DNA from: Peromyscus leucopus
Taxonomy: Eukaryota > Chordata > Mammalia > Rodentia > Cricetidae
Length of the DNA stretch: 64,000 nt
Assembly: GCF_004664715.2 (NCBI RefSeq)
Contig: NC_051071.1
Coordinates: 34,250,030 to 34,314,029 of the forward strand
Direction: 5' to 3'
Both the position numbers and the translations under genes were made by a program. Under the pieces are notes generated by a model, which was given only the letters and a program-made list of their open reading frames with translations, was not told where the DNA came from and did no database searches. This document shows positions 23,500 to 36,640 of this stretch, in pieces. Numbering within the stretch: position 1 is the first letter of the stretch; each line of letters starts with the position of its first letter.

Positions 23500-26464
23500 T
23501 TTACTGAATGAGTAAATTAACCACACACCGACAGTGTTGTAAATTTAAGTGCAAAAGCATTGAAGTGCTTTACTACAAATTACAACCTAGAAACACGTTA
23601 ACTCAACAATTAAAATTCATACAATCAGATTTAGATATATAACAACACAAAGTAGGAACAAAATTACAGTACATGTACAACACAAGACAGATACATGAAT
23701 TCATTAGAAAATATTGTAATAAATAATTCATGAATTATAGTGCAATTGATTTATGCATAAATAACTAATTGCCTAACAATCAGTTTATATTAACAAAATC
23801 TGTCAAAATCAAGGCAGCCACAGAGTTTTACTAAATTACTGCGACAATGGAAATACTGCAATTAAAAAACAAACACAAGTATCTGCACTGTAAACAACTA
23901 AAAAAAAAATCAGTCTTACTAAAGTCAGTATACAGTTTAATATAAAATTGTCATCAGCTACCAGAAATGGTTTAAACAACTTTACTGAGCAGTAGTTTTC
24001 TAAAAACAGAGGCACTGTTTTTTTCTTTTCCTTCTTTTTTATTTTAAATATAAAATACTTGAGGAACATTCAAATAAGTAGAAAGCACATAAGGGTTGCT
24101 TTCATATTCATTAAAAGTCAGCTGAAACTGAACTTTTCAAAATCTGTCAAATAAGTAGTAACTGGTAACTAAATTTATAAAGTACTTTGAAAGTTTAACA
24201 TAAAGGACATCTTAATAGAACCAGTGGGGAGAGGGGAACCCATAAACTTCCCTGCCTTTCCTAGTTTGTATAATCAAAAAGTCAACTCAGCAATACAAAC
24301 ATTGTTTCTTTTAAAAGTTATGGGTTGATCATTACCTATAAACTATCAAAAAATATTTTAATTTACTATTTGACCAAAAATAAATAATACAAGTACTAAA
24401 ATGCTGCAAATTAACTATAATATTACCTATAAAACTACTGATCACTGTGAAGTCAATAGCAAAATGATCCCTGATATATGAATCCTGTAAAGTTTTTGGT
24501 CAGGTCATCTTTTAAATGATATAAAAGTGTTCTGTAAGTTTCCCTTTACTATAAACTTCTCAATCAATTTATCAATGTAAATATAGTGTGAGGAATAAAA
24601 AAGCTCAATACAATATAAATATTATGTAATGCATTCGAGCTTCCAAAGTTTTGCAAGTAAAATTCTATATAAAGAGGTCAAGAAAATTGTTTTTGAAGTA
24701 TTTACTTTTAACTTTGTTTTTCAATGGGAAGAGGGGGAAATATAATAAATAATCCATGTTCCGGTCCTCACAAAATATGGCTTAATTCTTTAAAAAGAAA
24801 GATGACCCTGACAAATGCTGTCTTGTAATCTATTATGTATATTTTCTTGGGGGAAGAAAAAGATAAAAGGATTCATACCCTAGTATGCAGGTAACATTGA
24901 CAGCTGAACATGTTTAATACAGATCTCAGAGACCAAGTGATTACCTGGTTATAGTTTCTTATTTTCAGTTTCTTTAAATACATGTAAGCAGTTTTAAAGT
25001 TTAGTAGCTGAACAACCACACGTTCATGTGATTATTAAACACACACAAACACAAGTGTAAAACACAAGTATTTGACAAGGTGCACTCATTTTTTTTAAAT
25101 TCAGCTGTAAGAATTCCTTTTGGATTTAGAAAAAGTGGCTTAGGAAAATGACCAGAACCTGAATTCTAACAGAGAAAAGGGGCACTGCGGAGGATTCTCA
25201 TCTATAAAGCAAATCTCCATTCTTTAAATGGAAGTACATGCTTTATTACATTTTACTACCAAAACTGCATATGCCATAAACCCATATGAATACTCTGACC
25301 CATATTTTTAAAACTGTTTTATAAAAATTACTGGTCTCATTTGAGTAGTAAAAGTTAAAATGCACTGCCCAGCTTCTACCTATCCAATTAGTAAAGAGTT
25401 TACATTACTGAAAGTTCAAAACAGCTTCAGTGTTAAATATCTGTAAATCTATTCAAGACCCTGAACAAACTGCAAATTTGGTTATTAGCAAAATGATAAT
25501 GTATCACCCACCAAAATGAAATCTGTAATTCATTTTGATAAACTGAAATGTTTTGAAATGTCACAGCAGCAAATATATTAAAGTTACACTGAGGTTTTTC
25601 AATAGGAGGAGTGTGTCACAATCCTTAAAGTAGTCATAACATCAACTAACCAGCACATTTAACCAAAATGACCATTCTCAAGCTTGTTCTGTGCACATTA
25701 TAAACATGCTCTAAGTTGCATTCCAACTTTCTTTTCTAACCTTACACATTAGCTTATTTTTCAAATGAAAAACAAAATTAAATTACTTTAATAATTAAAT
25801 TTAAATTACTTTTTGTTTTTAGTATTCCATCTTATATTAAAGGATTCTATAGCTGCTGGGGTTAACTATGTCAGTTTTTTAATTTAAATTATATACTTAT
25901 AACCCCAACTTCCTGCTAAATCAACAATTAAATGATAAATATTAAATTTTACTATACATATCCTTTAAGGTTTTCTTTATCCTGGTGGATGCACTCTAGT
26001 GCATTTTGAATTTCATAGAATGCACTGTAGTGTAGTAATACTGTATCTAGTTACTCTTGGTACAGAGATAACTATTTAATTTTGATTGGTTCTTTGACAT
26101 ACTCACAGTACTTTTAGGTATGTTACACAAAAGTGGTCACAAACTATTAATATATTTCCATTAAAAGATGGTTCAACTGAATGGCTAGAATTTTCTTTTA
26201 CCAATAAAAAATGTTTCACTTGACAATTACTCGTTTTCCCACATTTTATGCTATTGACTACTAAAGAAAACCTGAATCTTTTTTCACCTATTTATACAAG
26301 GATTAAATACAAACTATCAGAATTAATAAGCAACTCTATAATTCTGTCCACAGTGAAAACCCTGAATAAAACTTTTTCAAAAGGCATGTAAGTGGTTTTT
26401 GAACTGTAAAATTTCATGTCTCCTGTCAGAGTGAGCATTTGTAATTTCCATGTGTGTATGTAGC

Positions 26465-26495
<31 letters not shown>

Positions 26496-26567
26496 GCACG
26501 CACGCACGCACGCACGCACACACGCGCACACACACACACACACACACACACATTCTCTAACAGTAAT
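23500..26567 (-). other. LCORL: Probable 3'UTR of the canonical LCORL transcript
   Basis: About 3 kb of AT-rich DNA after the exon C stop is strikingly free of SINEs and L1 in an otherwise repeat-dense window, as expected of a long conserved 3'UTR. AATAAA hexamers on the minus strand occur at 25242-25247, 24038-24043 and 23097-23102. I cannot tell which, if any, is used. The lower boundary is a guess, and an old B1 at 23135-23262 suggests the UTR ends above it. Confidence 0.45.
26466..26552 (-). repeat. (CA)n(CACG)n(CA)n microsatellite in the LCORL 3'UTR
   Basis: On the + strand (CA)n is followed by about seven GCAC-type tetramers and a second (CA)n, 87 bp in total. In the mRNA it reads as a (UG)n(UGCG)n(UG)n tract starting about 16 nt after the TAG stop. 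Confidence 0.97.
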
Positions 26568-27597
26568 CTACACAGGCTTGCTGCTGTTTCTGCAGCTGCC
26601 AGTCCCTGAATCTGTCATATATAACCCAGTGTCTGGTAATCGTAGTTTCTTCTTCGGAGGAGTCTTCAGTGTTCCAGATCTTTCCTTTACCTTGTATTCT
26701 AAAGTGCTGTGAGGTACCCCATAAATTCCTTGTGCTTTGGAAACACTCATTTTTCCACTCATTACCATTGCAATGGCCTCTTCCATTATTTCATGATCAT
26801 ACTGCCGATAGCGGCCACGTTTTTTCCTGGGCTGCTTATTATCTTTCCGGTCCAATCCATCTTCAGTGTTCTCGGAGGTTCCATCAATTGTTCCATTTTT
26901 AGAATTAAGACACAAAGGAGAGAGGTCCCCATGTAGAAAGTAAGAGTCAACACTTGAGTGAGTTACAGGCCCAGAACATTCTACTTTGTTCTGTTTAGGG
27001 AGTATATTTTTCAGTTTTTGGAGAGCTGATCCTTCAAGGACTGAAGAGGTTTTGGAAACTTGATACATGACATCCAGCAGACCAGAACCATCAGGTTGTG
27101 ATTTTGAGACTGAATTTACTCGTAGCTGAGGAATTTTTAACTGTACAGGAGGATTTGAAGTTTCATATTGAAGGCTTTCATTTTTTTCTTTAAACTGAGT
27201 AACCATTTTCTGTAGAGTTAACTGATGGAGGTAACTGGAAGCTGTTGGGAATTTTAATTCTGAGGTTTCAAGTAAGTTGAGTTTACTTTTTTCTGTGCGC
27301 TCTGCTTGAGCTCTTGCCCACAAGGCTACTTTTTGCAGCACAGCACAAGTGTCTTTACTGTCTTTATATGAGTAACTATCATTGAAATCTCGAGTTTTGT
27401 TTTTAAAAGATGCAGGCTTCCCTGCTGGTAAGGCTTCTAAGTGGAGAAGTAAAGTTTTTTGAGGTATGCCATAAAGTATGCCTGCTTTATTTATGTCCAG
27501 TGCTCCAGACTGAATGTCTTTCAAAGCTTTTGAGAGCAAACCATCTGCAAACTCAGCACTTCTTTCCACATAGTCCTCTCTGTTTCTGTGTAGTCTC
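26568..27597 (-). CDS. LCORL: LCORL canonical terminal coding exon C (psq/HTH DNA-binding domain)
   Basis: The acceptor (TTCCATCCATCCAG) is followed by G completing the Gly from exon B, then [19 protein letters not shown] and 342 codons to a TAG stop at 26570-26568. There are two helix-turn-helix-like segments. The first is near the start ([20 protein letters not shown], then [10 protein letters not shown]). The second is a Pipsqueak-type HTH near the C-terminus ([20 protein letters not shown], then [15 protein letters not shown]), preceded by a basic [13 protein letters not shown] stretch and followed by PPKKKLRL, both possible nuclear localisation signals. The ending SCRNSSKPV matches the short LCORL isoform. 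Family knowledge: LCOR/LCORL proteins are nuclear corepressors that use the psq domain to bind DNA. The exon is intact, with no frameshift. It is skipped in the long isoform. Confidence 0.96.
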
Positions 27598-28849
27598 CTG
27601 GATGGATGGAATGAAACGATGGTAAACTGATGTATGAGAGACTCTCACACAGCTATGGAAGGGGAGGGTCCACTCCTTTATTATACTCCTTGCTTAGGTA
27701 ACATCACTGCTTATGACACACGTTAGGTCTGTGGGATGTAGTAGTTACTCCTTATCAAAGCAAACGCTACAGTCCTGGTAGGACAATGTGTCAATGATAC
27801 ATACGGTGGCCTCAATGGGCAGACCTTCCAAGAACATAAAATCCTAACTGAGTATTGTAAAAATATTCTCATGATGTTGCTTTTCCTCTGAAAGCTGCTT
27901 GCAGAGCAACACATAATTTTTATTTACAATTCGAGTTCCATTATAAAAATACCCAAATCCTAAGGGAGTTTTTGTTAGTAGAAACGTGACGTTACCACTA
28001 AACAAGTAATAAAAGAGTCAACCCATTTAAAGGAAATTTGTAGCAGCAAGAATACTTCCAAACACAGACATCTCAGTTCCACAGACTCATTTTCCTCTAC
28101 ATAAAAACTTAAAATCTGAAAAAAGATGTATATGAATAATTTCATTTTAGAATGTTACTCCATTTCAAATGCAACTCTCTAATCTTCTAAAGTCTGTTAC
28201 ACCTATGACTCCAGCTCTATTACAGCCTTAGTTGAAATAAATTTATCTCAGATTTCAATGGGACAAAAAAGATTTCTATGCAGTTCATGAGAAGTTGCAA
28301 AAGTAACCCCCAAAATCCAACAGAACAGCATTTCACTAGTAATTATTTATTTAAATTAATTTAGTGATAGTTTTAAAGACTGAAAGGACTTTTTGTGGTG
28401 ATTACTAAATGAATATTAAGTTATTTGCCACCACACTAAAGCAAAAACTGTAAACATATATGCTAGTTTTAGAATTAGTAACTACAGCACTTTTAGAAAT
28501 GGTTCATTATTTTAAAAAACTAAATATTAAAATTACATATTTCCCTTAAAATTGCCTCTTGAGTATTTCAAGTTCTCTCACTTGTCCTGCTTCTTAGTTT
28601 GTATCCCATGATTAAATTGATAGTTCATTTTAGTAACATGAATTGAAGTTTGGTGATTGTTCTGATAACTTTTCTTTAACAGAAAGAAAAAAGAAAGAGA
28701 AAGGACAAATGAAATTATGAGAGACAAACTTATGAGTGACAAAAATTCTGAAGGAAAACTATGTCAGTCCTACTCAGCACAGTATTAAGTGTTCTCTGCA
28801 AGAGGTCATTTATATTAATATTGAATTATATTTCCTAGATATTGCTTAC
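27598..28849 (-). other. LCORL intron between exons B and C
   Basis: A 1.25-kb intron with GTAAGC donor and CATCCATCCAG acceptor. No interspersed repeat was recognised in it. Confidence 0.85.
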
Positions 28850-28943
28850 CCAGCAACTGCATTTTCAGAAGAAGGATCACATATGGACGATTCTTCAGAT
28901 TTTATGCTGGTTTTCTTTGTAGAGAGATCTAACACTCCATCCC
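28850..28943 (-). CDS. LCORL: LCORL internal exon B (VLDLSTK exon, branch point for isoforms)
   Basis: This 94-nt minus-strand exon lies between an AATTATAG acceptor and a GTAAGC donor. Its first two bases complete the split Gly of exon A, giving [19 protein letters not shown] and ending in AVAG with two bases of a Gly codon. VLDLSTK is the second CtBP-type motif of the LCOR/LCORL family. Because the exon ends in phase 2, it can join in frame to exon C (27597, completing base G) or to the giant exon D (20924, completing base T), and both completed codons encode Gly. This makes exon B the shared exon from which the canonical and long isoforms diverge. The exon is too short to appear as an independent long ORF. 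It was identified from the motif and the splice signals. Confidence 0.95.
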
Positions 28944-29861
28944 CTATAATTATTGCAAGAGAAAAAATTTTATATTTGCAACAGAACAGCAGCCCTTACA
29001 TTTTCCTACCCTATTTTGCTGATGTACTAATGATATCAATTAAACACTTATTTGATTCTGTTTTAGGAACAGGCCATGACTGGGACAGCACTACATAAGG
29101 AAGAGGGAGAGGAGAGCTGGTACTGCCAGGTGGTATAGAGAAAAGAACAAACACGTGATTTGTTTAAAATCACATTTGGTCACTTCCCCACCATTCTGCA
29201 GTGTGAAGTCAACATGACAGCTCATCAGTCTCATGACTGTTTTCCCTCAAGGCTGGCACTTTGGGAAATCCAAAGCAATGCAAAGATGAGTTATGAGTGA
29301 GAAGTGAGTAATTACCTATCTACTACTTTAAACTGCTGAAATGTACAAGAATTGAATCTGTGCCTATACTATATCTAAGACTAGATAAAGAAACTATATA
29401 TAATAATATAGAACTAGGAAAGACAATGGCTATAAAACAAACTTTCCAGTATTTTTTATTAAAATTTGTTATCACAGATACAACATTGAATTTTCACAAA
29501 TAACTGATTCAGAAATTGTTAAGGGGACAAGGTCAGCACAATAAATACACGATTAACTAAAAATCCAACAACAAACAATGCCAAGAAGATACATCTTTCT
29601 ATCTGCTCAAAAACTGAAAGTTAAGCCTCTGGAAAGGAATCATGGAAGAAAAAATACCAGCTTAAAAGTATACTCAAAACCCAACAAAGTTACAGAAAAT
29701 TGACTGACTTTTACAGTAACTAAATAGATCCAAGTATATAATTGTCTCAGGAAACACAAAGAAGAATGAACAAAACACCATATTCATAACCTCCTCTGTA
29801 GAAATAAATAATCATGCACTGCGTACTTATAATGTATAAAGCAATATGACTGAATGGCAGT

Positions 29862-29882
29862 GCACACACACACACACACACA
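29862..29882 (+). repeat. (CA)n microsatellite
   Basis: About ten CA units within the intron between exons A and B. Confidence 0.95.
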
Positions 29883-30074
29883 AAAAAAGGAAAGAAAGAA
29901 AATCATGCAAAGTGCCTTCTCATGGTGTTTAGTATCAAGTCAGACAATCCAATCTTCACAATGCTACCACAATGACAACAGTCCTGCCTAGGAAGCCACT
30001 GCAGAACAAGCTGATAAAGTAATAGAGGTCGAGCTGAGGGGATCAAGCACATGTGCCCACATATTCATGTACAT

Positions 30075-30222
30075 CTTTTATTTATTTTTTAAAGGTAGAC
30101 TTACTATTTAGAAAAGGCTAGCCTAGAACTTACTGACTAGCCCAGGCTGACCTCTAACTTGTGATCTCTTGCCTTAGTCTTCTGAGTGCTAGGGTTATAG
30201 GTATTGACAACCACACCCAGCA
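30075..30222 (-). mobile_element. Old B1-type SINE
   Basis: GCCCAGGCTGACCTCTAACT and AGTGCTAGGGTTATAGGTAT, with ACCACACCCAGC at the element's 5' end. Confidence 0.7.
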
Positions 30223-31704
30223 TAAGAGGCAGCTTTATGTTACTGGTGTAGGACTGTTGTTATTTAATAGGATCTTGAATAGGATGAGATTGAGAACAAG
30301 CAAGCAGATGTACTGGATAAGGATCTAGATGGGATGGTTTGTAGAGAAGGACTGCCATATAAAATTGCTTGAAGTTATAGAGGAATACCAGAAGCTAAGT
30401 ATGGCTTGGGTAGCATAAGTAGGCTAAAACTGAGGTAAGATCAGAAATGTAGCAGAAGCCATACATGGCCACATGGCCATGGTTTCAATGCTGAGTATTA
30501 TTCTGAAGGAGACAGGAAGTCACTGGAGGATTCCAGCAGATTGACAAGATTTCATCTTTATAAGATATTGATGGTGTGTGGAGAGTGGAGCACAAAGGGC
30601 TGGGGAGCAGGGAACTCCATCTGGGAAGCTCTATGCTGTTTCCGCATTTCTAAGGTTCCATACTTCAGTTGTCTTCTTTTGCCCAGAGGACTGCTACTCT
30701 TCTCCCCTCATAGTCATACTGATGCTTCTCAAATCTTAGGAATTAGCCAGTCACTCGAGACATAATTCAGACTTGGTGGATTGTCATCATTCTAGGTTTC
30801 CATTACAGCATTGTTTATATGCATTATTCACTATTTAGTAGGCCACCTTCTAGTTGCTACAGTTACACAGCCAGCATATCTATTTTACTCAGTGCCTGGC
30901 CCAAGTGTTCTGAAAATATCTGCTAAATAAAAAATTGAAAATCTGGAAGCAACTTAGTGGTGAGTTATAAGTTAGAACACTTAAATCAGAAGAGTAAAGG
31001 AGGGAAAGGAAGTTCCTGCTACATAAAAGTTGTTATTTCAAGTATCTAGACTAGTTTACCCATTCAGCCTAATTTTATGCTTAGTTTTCACCAAAACCTT
31101 GTCTTTCTTCTCAATCTATCACTTGTACTTAGTTCTTAAAAAATGCTACAGGATACTATACCTCTCAAACAGCAATAGAGCATTTCCTCTGTCTAGGATG
31201 GGGGAAAATGTCACTCCTAGTACTGTCTGAACTGAAAAAGAAAACTGTAGTAAGAACAGTCAGTAAGGAGGACAACTTGGGAAGATGAGAAATGGAGACA
31301 GAGCATTTTCTTGATCCTAGGGAAAATTTATAAGTTGTCAAATGGTGGATCCATCTACTGGTATTGCTCTTTCATGTATGTACATATCTAAAATACTAAT
31401 GACTAATCCGGTAGATAAGAACTATGTGTTCACTATGCTCTCATGATGATATACTTGAAGAAGGAACACTTCATTCTCTCTTAATATATTATAGTTTACT
31501 TTCCATTCACCTGTTAGTATCCATGTCTAATTATCCTTCTTAGTGACAATGATGACATAAGCACCTTACTGTGTGTCACTTCATGTTCAAGTTATAAGGA
31601 CCTTCTTTAACTTATGTTACAAGCCAAAGTGCTAGACAGTGGTCCATGTGCATTTTCAACATTAGTAGGTATTTCAAATATTTATAATTAAAAACAGTGC
31701 ATTT

Positions 31705-33610
31705 GTCAATAAGACCAAATGAGAGCCTACAGAATGGGAAAAGATCTTCACCAACCCCAAATCTGACAAAGGGCTTATCTCCAAAATATATAAAGAATTC
31801 AAGAAACTAGACATCAAAATAACAAACAATCCAATTAAAAAATGGGCCTATAGAGCTAAACAGAGAACTCAACAAAAGAATCTCAAATGGCCAAAAGACA
31901 TTTAAGGAATTGCTCATCATCCTTAATCATCAGGGAGATGCAAATCAAAATGACTATGAGATACCATCTTACACCTGTCAGAATGGCTAAGATCAAAAAC
32001 ACCAAAGACAGCTTATTTATGTTGGAGAGGATGTAGAACAAGGGGAACACTCCTACACTGTTGGTGGGAGTGTAAACTTGTACAGCCACTGTAGAAATCA
32101 GTATTGCAGTTTCTCAGAAAATTGGTAATCAATCTTCCCTCAAGACCCAGACATACTACTCTTGGGCATATACCCAAAAGATGCTCAATCATACCACAAC
32201 TATGCTCAACTATGTTTACAGCAGCATTATTCATAATAGCCAGAACCTGGAAACAATCTAGAATACCCCTCAACCAAAGAATGGATAAAGAAAATGTGGC
32301 ACATATACATAATGGAGTACTACTTAGCAGTGAAAAACAATGACATCATGAAATTTGCAGGCAAATGGATGGAACTAGAAAATATCATCCTGAGTGAGGT
32401 AATCCAGACTCAGAAGGACAAACATAGTATGTACTCACTCATAAGTGGATACTAGATTTAAAGCAAAGGATAACCAAACTATAACCCACAGCTCAAGAGA
32501 AGCTAGCTAACAAGGAGAACCCTAAGAGGGACACATGGATCACCCTGGGAAGGGGAAATAGATGAGATATCTATGAATAAACTGGAGGTGTGTGGGGGGG
32601 AATGGAAGGAAGGGGATGGGGGATGAGAACATAAGGGAACGGGATGGTTGAGTTGGAACAGGGATGGAGTGGAAGAGCAAGGAAAGAGATACCATGATAG
32701 AGGGAGACATCATGGGGATAGGGAGAAACAGGGTGCTAGGTAAGTTCCCAGGAATACATAAGGATGACCCCAACTTAAACTACTAGCAATAATGGAGAGG
32801 GTGCCTTAACCAGCCTACTCTGGTAATCAGATTGGTGAATACCCTAACTGTCATCATAGGAGCCTTCATCCAGTAACTGATGGAAGCAGATGCAGAGATC
32901 CACAGCCAAGCACCAGGCCAAGCTCCAGGAGTCCAACTGAGAGAAGAGGGATTCTATGAGCAAGGAGCATCAAGATCATGATGGGGAAATCTAGAGACAA
33001 CCAAATCAAACTAGTGGGAACTCATGAACTGTGGACTAATAGGTGTGGAGCCTCCAGGGGACTGGACTAGGTCCTCTGCATAGGCAAAACAGTTGTGTAC
33101 CTTGACCTGCTTAAGGGGCCCCCTAGCAGTGGGATCAGGATCTGTCCCTGGTACATAAGTGGGCTTTTTGGAGCCCAGTGCCTATGGTGGGACACCTTAT
33201 ACAGCCTTGGTGCAGGGGGAGGGGCTTGGACTTGTCTCAACTGAATTACCAGGCTCTGCTGACTTCTGACTTCCCATGGGAGGCCTTGCCTTGGAGGAGG
33301 TGGAAATGGGAGGTGGATTGGAAGGGGTAGGCTGTGGGGGGGTGGGCAGGAGGAGGGAGGAGAGAGGGATCTGTGGTTGGTATGTAAAATGAATAGAAAA
33401 TTTCTTAATAATAAAAAAGAAAGAGGCCGGGCGGTGGTGGCGCACGCCTTTAATCCCAGCACTTGGGAGGCAGAGGCAGGCGGATCTCTGTGAGTTCGAG
33501 GCCAGCCTGGGCTACTGAGTGAGTTCCAGGAAAGGCGCAAAGCTACATAGAGAAACCCTGTCTCGAAAAACCAAAAAAAAAAAAAAAAAAGAAAGAAAGA
33601 AAAACAAAAC
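31705..33610 (+). mobile_element. 5'-truncated L1 (ORF2 end and 3'UTR) with a B1 in its tail
   Basis: A 15-bp target duplication AAAAACAGTGCATTT flanks the unit at 31690-31704 and 33611-33625. It starts within the end of ORF2 (typical CAAATCAAAATGACTATGAG and CATAATGGAGTACTACTTAG stretches, with several in-frame breaks). It continues through a rodent-type G-rich 3'UTR to an A-rich tail near 33420, and the B1 at 33424-33592 lies between that tail and the right duplication. Confidence 0.9.
33424..33600 (+). mobile_element. B1 SINE in the L1 tail
   Basis: A full-length B1 of the cricetid-like type (starts GGCCGGGCGGTGGTGGCGCA) with an A-tail. It has no duplication of its own beyond A-rich sequence and shares the outer duplication with the L1. 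Confidence 0.93.
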
Positions 33611-34371
33611 AAAAACAGTGCATTTAGCATATAATTTATGTGAAAAGAACAGAAAACTACTTTCCATATAAATGCATAAATTAGTGGTATCAGTAATTAG
33701 TTAAAGAGAAGCTAAAAGATTTAAAGAGATCTTAACTATATTTCTAGACATGCATTTTCTCTTTAAGAGAAAACAAATTAGAAATATATATGAGTCAATA
33801 GTACATTAATTACTTTTAGATTAATTAGTGAACATAGTTATTAAGCTGTATTTTTAAAACTGCCATCAGAATAAACACAACACTGTTTTCATTTACTAGT
33901 TGCACACTGCCATTTAGCATCACAATTTAATTGCCTGTGACCAAACCGTACTGCAAAATACTCTAAATGCAGGCAACTCACTTTTAAATAAGGACATATA
34001 ATTGTACATACAATACCACCAGAGATAAATTCAAAAGTGGATTGATGTTTGAAAATTTAAGCCACGACCATACTGAACAATTTCTTCAGCTTCAACACTT
34101 TATCAAGCCTTTTGACAAAAAAATTAAAAATTGTTTACAAAATGTCCTCATCCTGCAAATTATTGACAAGGAATTCTTCACAACACAAAAAAATCTTTTC
34201 TACTCTTCCAAAGTCAGAATTCGTTTTCATCTCTGTTTAGATTTGTTCTTCTGAATTCAGTTATATGGTACTCTACTAGCCTTGCTAATTTCTCCACATT
34301 TTTGAGCATCTCATCCCTTTCATAAATTCACAGCATCTTATGTATGTCAATTCTATACTACGTCACTTTCT

Positions 34372-34560
34372 TTTTTTTTTTTTTTTTTTTTTTTTTTGGT
34401 TTTTTTTTTTTTTGGTTTTTCGAGACAGGGTTTCTCTGTGTAGCTTTGCGCCTTTCCTGGAGCTCACTTGGTAGCCCAGGCTGGCCTCGAACTCACAGAG
34501 ATCCACCTGGCTCTGCCTCCCGAGTGCTGGGATTAAAGGCGTGCGCCACCACCGCCCGGC
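34372..34560 (-). mobile_element. B1 SINE, young, with target duplication
   Basis: Antisense B1 with a long interrupted T-tail. The duplication ACTACGTCACTTTCT lies at 34357-34371 and 34561-34575. Confidence 0.95.
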
Positions 34561-35719
34561 ACTACGTCACTTTCTTATAATCTGCCTAGTCTAAAACCAT
34601 CACTCCAGTAGGGTCTGAGGGGTAAGAAGGGTTAGAGTCTATTGAAGCATTATAATTAATAAAGAGACTTTCTTATAATATTTATTTCTTAAAATAATGG
34701 CATGAAAATGGTGGTGATTCAATAATTATTATCTTCATTAATTAACCCATTACTGGCTTCCTCAATTCTATATTATACACAGCACATCTAACCAGCACAC
34801 AGCACTGTATACAGTAGATTCTCTAAGATCAGTGAACTCTGTTCACTGAATCAGTAATGGTCATATGGGAAAGTGTTAGCAGCTTCCCCCAAAAGAGAAA
34901 TCTTAAAGACTCACTTTAGTTCAGAAATGTCAAGACAACCATGAATGTTTAATTGAATGTGAATATTAAGTGAGAAAAATATCTGTTAACTCCTCACAAT
35001 ATTATTGGTTTTTAGTTATTATACAATGCCAAACAGGAAGTTCAGTTATACTCCACTATGGACAGGAGTTCAAAAGTCTTTGAAGCCACATTATCTATCA
35101 CAAATATTATATACACAGAACAAATAATGACTCATTGCATGAAGGACTGTGAATACAAATGAAAAGGAAACTCTTTCATATTGTCTGGACAAAGAAAACT
35201 ATTTAAAATTAAATTCCACAAAAATGTTAAAGTTATCACTAGTAATGAAACTTTCATAATCACTGCTTGATACAAAGTAATATCAATATCATTAACAATG
35301 TCTTAGGGCTTTTTCATCTTACCCCTCTGGCCATTCTTTAACTATCTCTTCAAATAGGACTCTTCCTCCCCTTTTCACCCAATGTACTGTTTAGTAAGTC
35401 TTTGGATCTGTAGTTTTTCTTACTGTACTCTTAGGTGAAGTCTTATAATTCAGCTGTTAACCATGGGTATTTAACTGATAGCCAGAAAATATTTGTAGTT
35501 TCATAAAGTCAAAGATATGTAAAGCTACAGTTCTTTTCTATGATGGAAAGTATACGAAAGTGCTTTTGCTGGGTTTGATGGATGGTCAAGGGACTTGAAG
35601 AAGCATGCCTGGAAAACTGGTGAGAAAGACATTTGAGAAAGTACATGGATAGACTTCTTTAAATGGACAAAGGACACAAGGTTATTTCTATCCCATGTAA
35701 ATGATTGTCAAAAGGTTAC

Positions 35720-36640
35720 TTTACCAAAGGAATCCAATAATCAGGTAGATAGCATGATTCATTCTGTACAGTCTTTCCCTGGCCATCCCTGGTTGTTCCT
35801 CCACAATGGGCCCATGAAAAAAGTTGCTATGCTGGGAGATGGAGGTTATACATAGGCTCATCAACACGGACTTCCATTCAACAAGGCTGACCTGACTACA
35901 GCCGCTGCTGAGTGCCAAATCTTCAAGAACCAGAGACCAACAATGAACCCCTCATATGGTGTCATTCCTTGGGGTTGCCAGTCAGTGACATCAGACCACT
36001 TCTTCATGGAGAGGGTAATGCTTTGCCCTTACAGGAGCAGATACTTATTCTGGTTATGGATTTTCCTTTCCTGTATGTAATGTTTCTGTCCAAACTACTA
36101 TCATGAGCACAGTATTCCACACGGCATCACTTTTGATGAAGGAACTCATCCACAGTCAGAAAAATGTGACAATATACCCAATATCATAAACTCCGATGGT
36201 TATACCATATTCCCCACAATCTTGAAGCAGTTAGCTTGATGAAACAGTAAAATGACCCTTTAAACAGTTATAGCACTAAATAGGTGGCAATAGCCTGGAG
36301 CGCTGGGGAATGTTAACTAGAAGGCCGTACATGCTTTAAATCAGTGTCCAATATATGGTACTGTTTCTCCTATAGCTAGGATTAATGGGTACAAGAATCA
36401 AGGGGTGGAAACTAGGAGCTTTCACTCACTATTGTCCCTAGTGATGGACTAGGAAAACTTTTGCTTCCTGTTCCTGTTACCTTATACTTTAACTGGCCTA
36501 GACGTTTTGGTTCCAGAGAAGGGAGTACGTCTATGAGGAGACACAATAAGCATTCCACTGAACTGGAAGCTAAGACTGCCAACTGGCTATTTTGGGCTCT
36601 GATTCCCTTAATTCAACAGACTGACAAAAAAGGAACAACA
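35720..36640 (+). mobile_element. Ancient ERV-like internal remnant (ERVL/MaLR type suspected)
   Basis: Non-SINE sequence whose phrases (GGGTACAAGAATCAAGGGGT, AGGAGACACAATAAGCATTC) I recall from widely repeated mammalian ERV-like internal regions. There is no intact open frame and no LTR pair. The family name is uncertain. Confidence 0.35.

Noticed and set aside
28736..29098. 120-codon + strand frame
   Set aside because: Overlaps LCORL exon B on the opposite strand. Exon B has splice signals and a known motif, and the + frame has neither.
33067..33630. 187-codon minus-strand frame
   Set aside because: Antisense of an L1 3'UTR and a B1. The Pro/Ser-rich translation is typical of such repeats.
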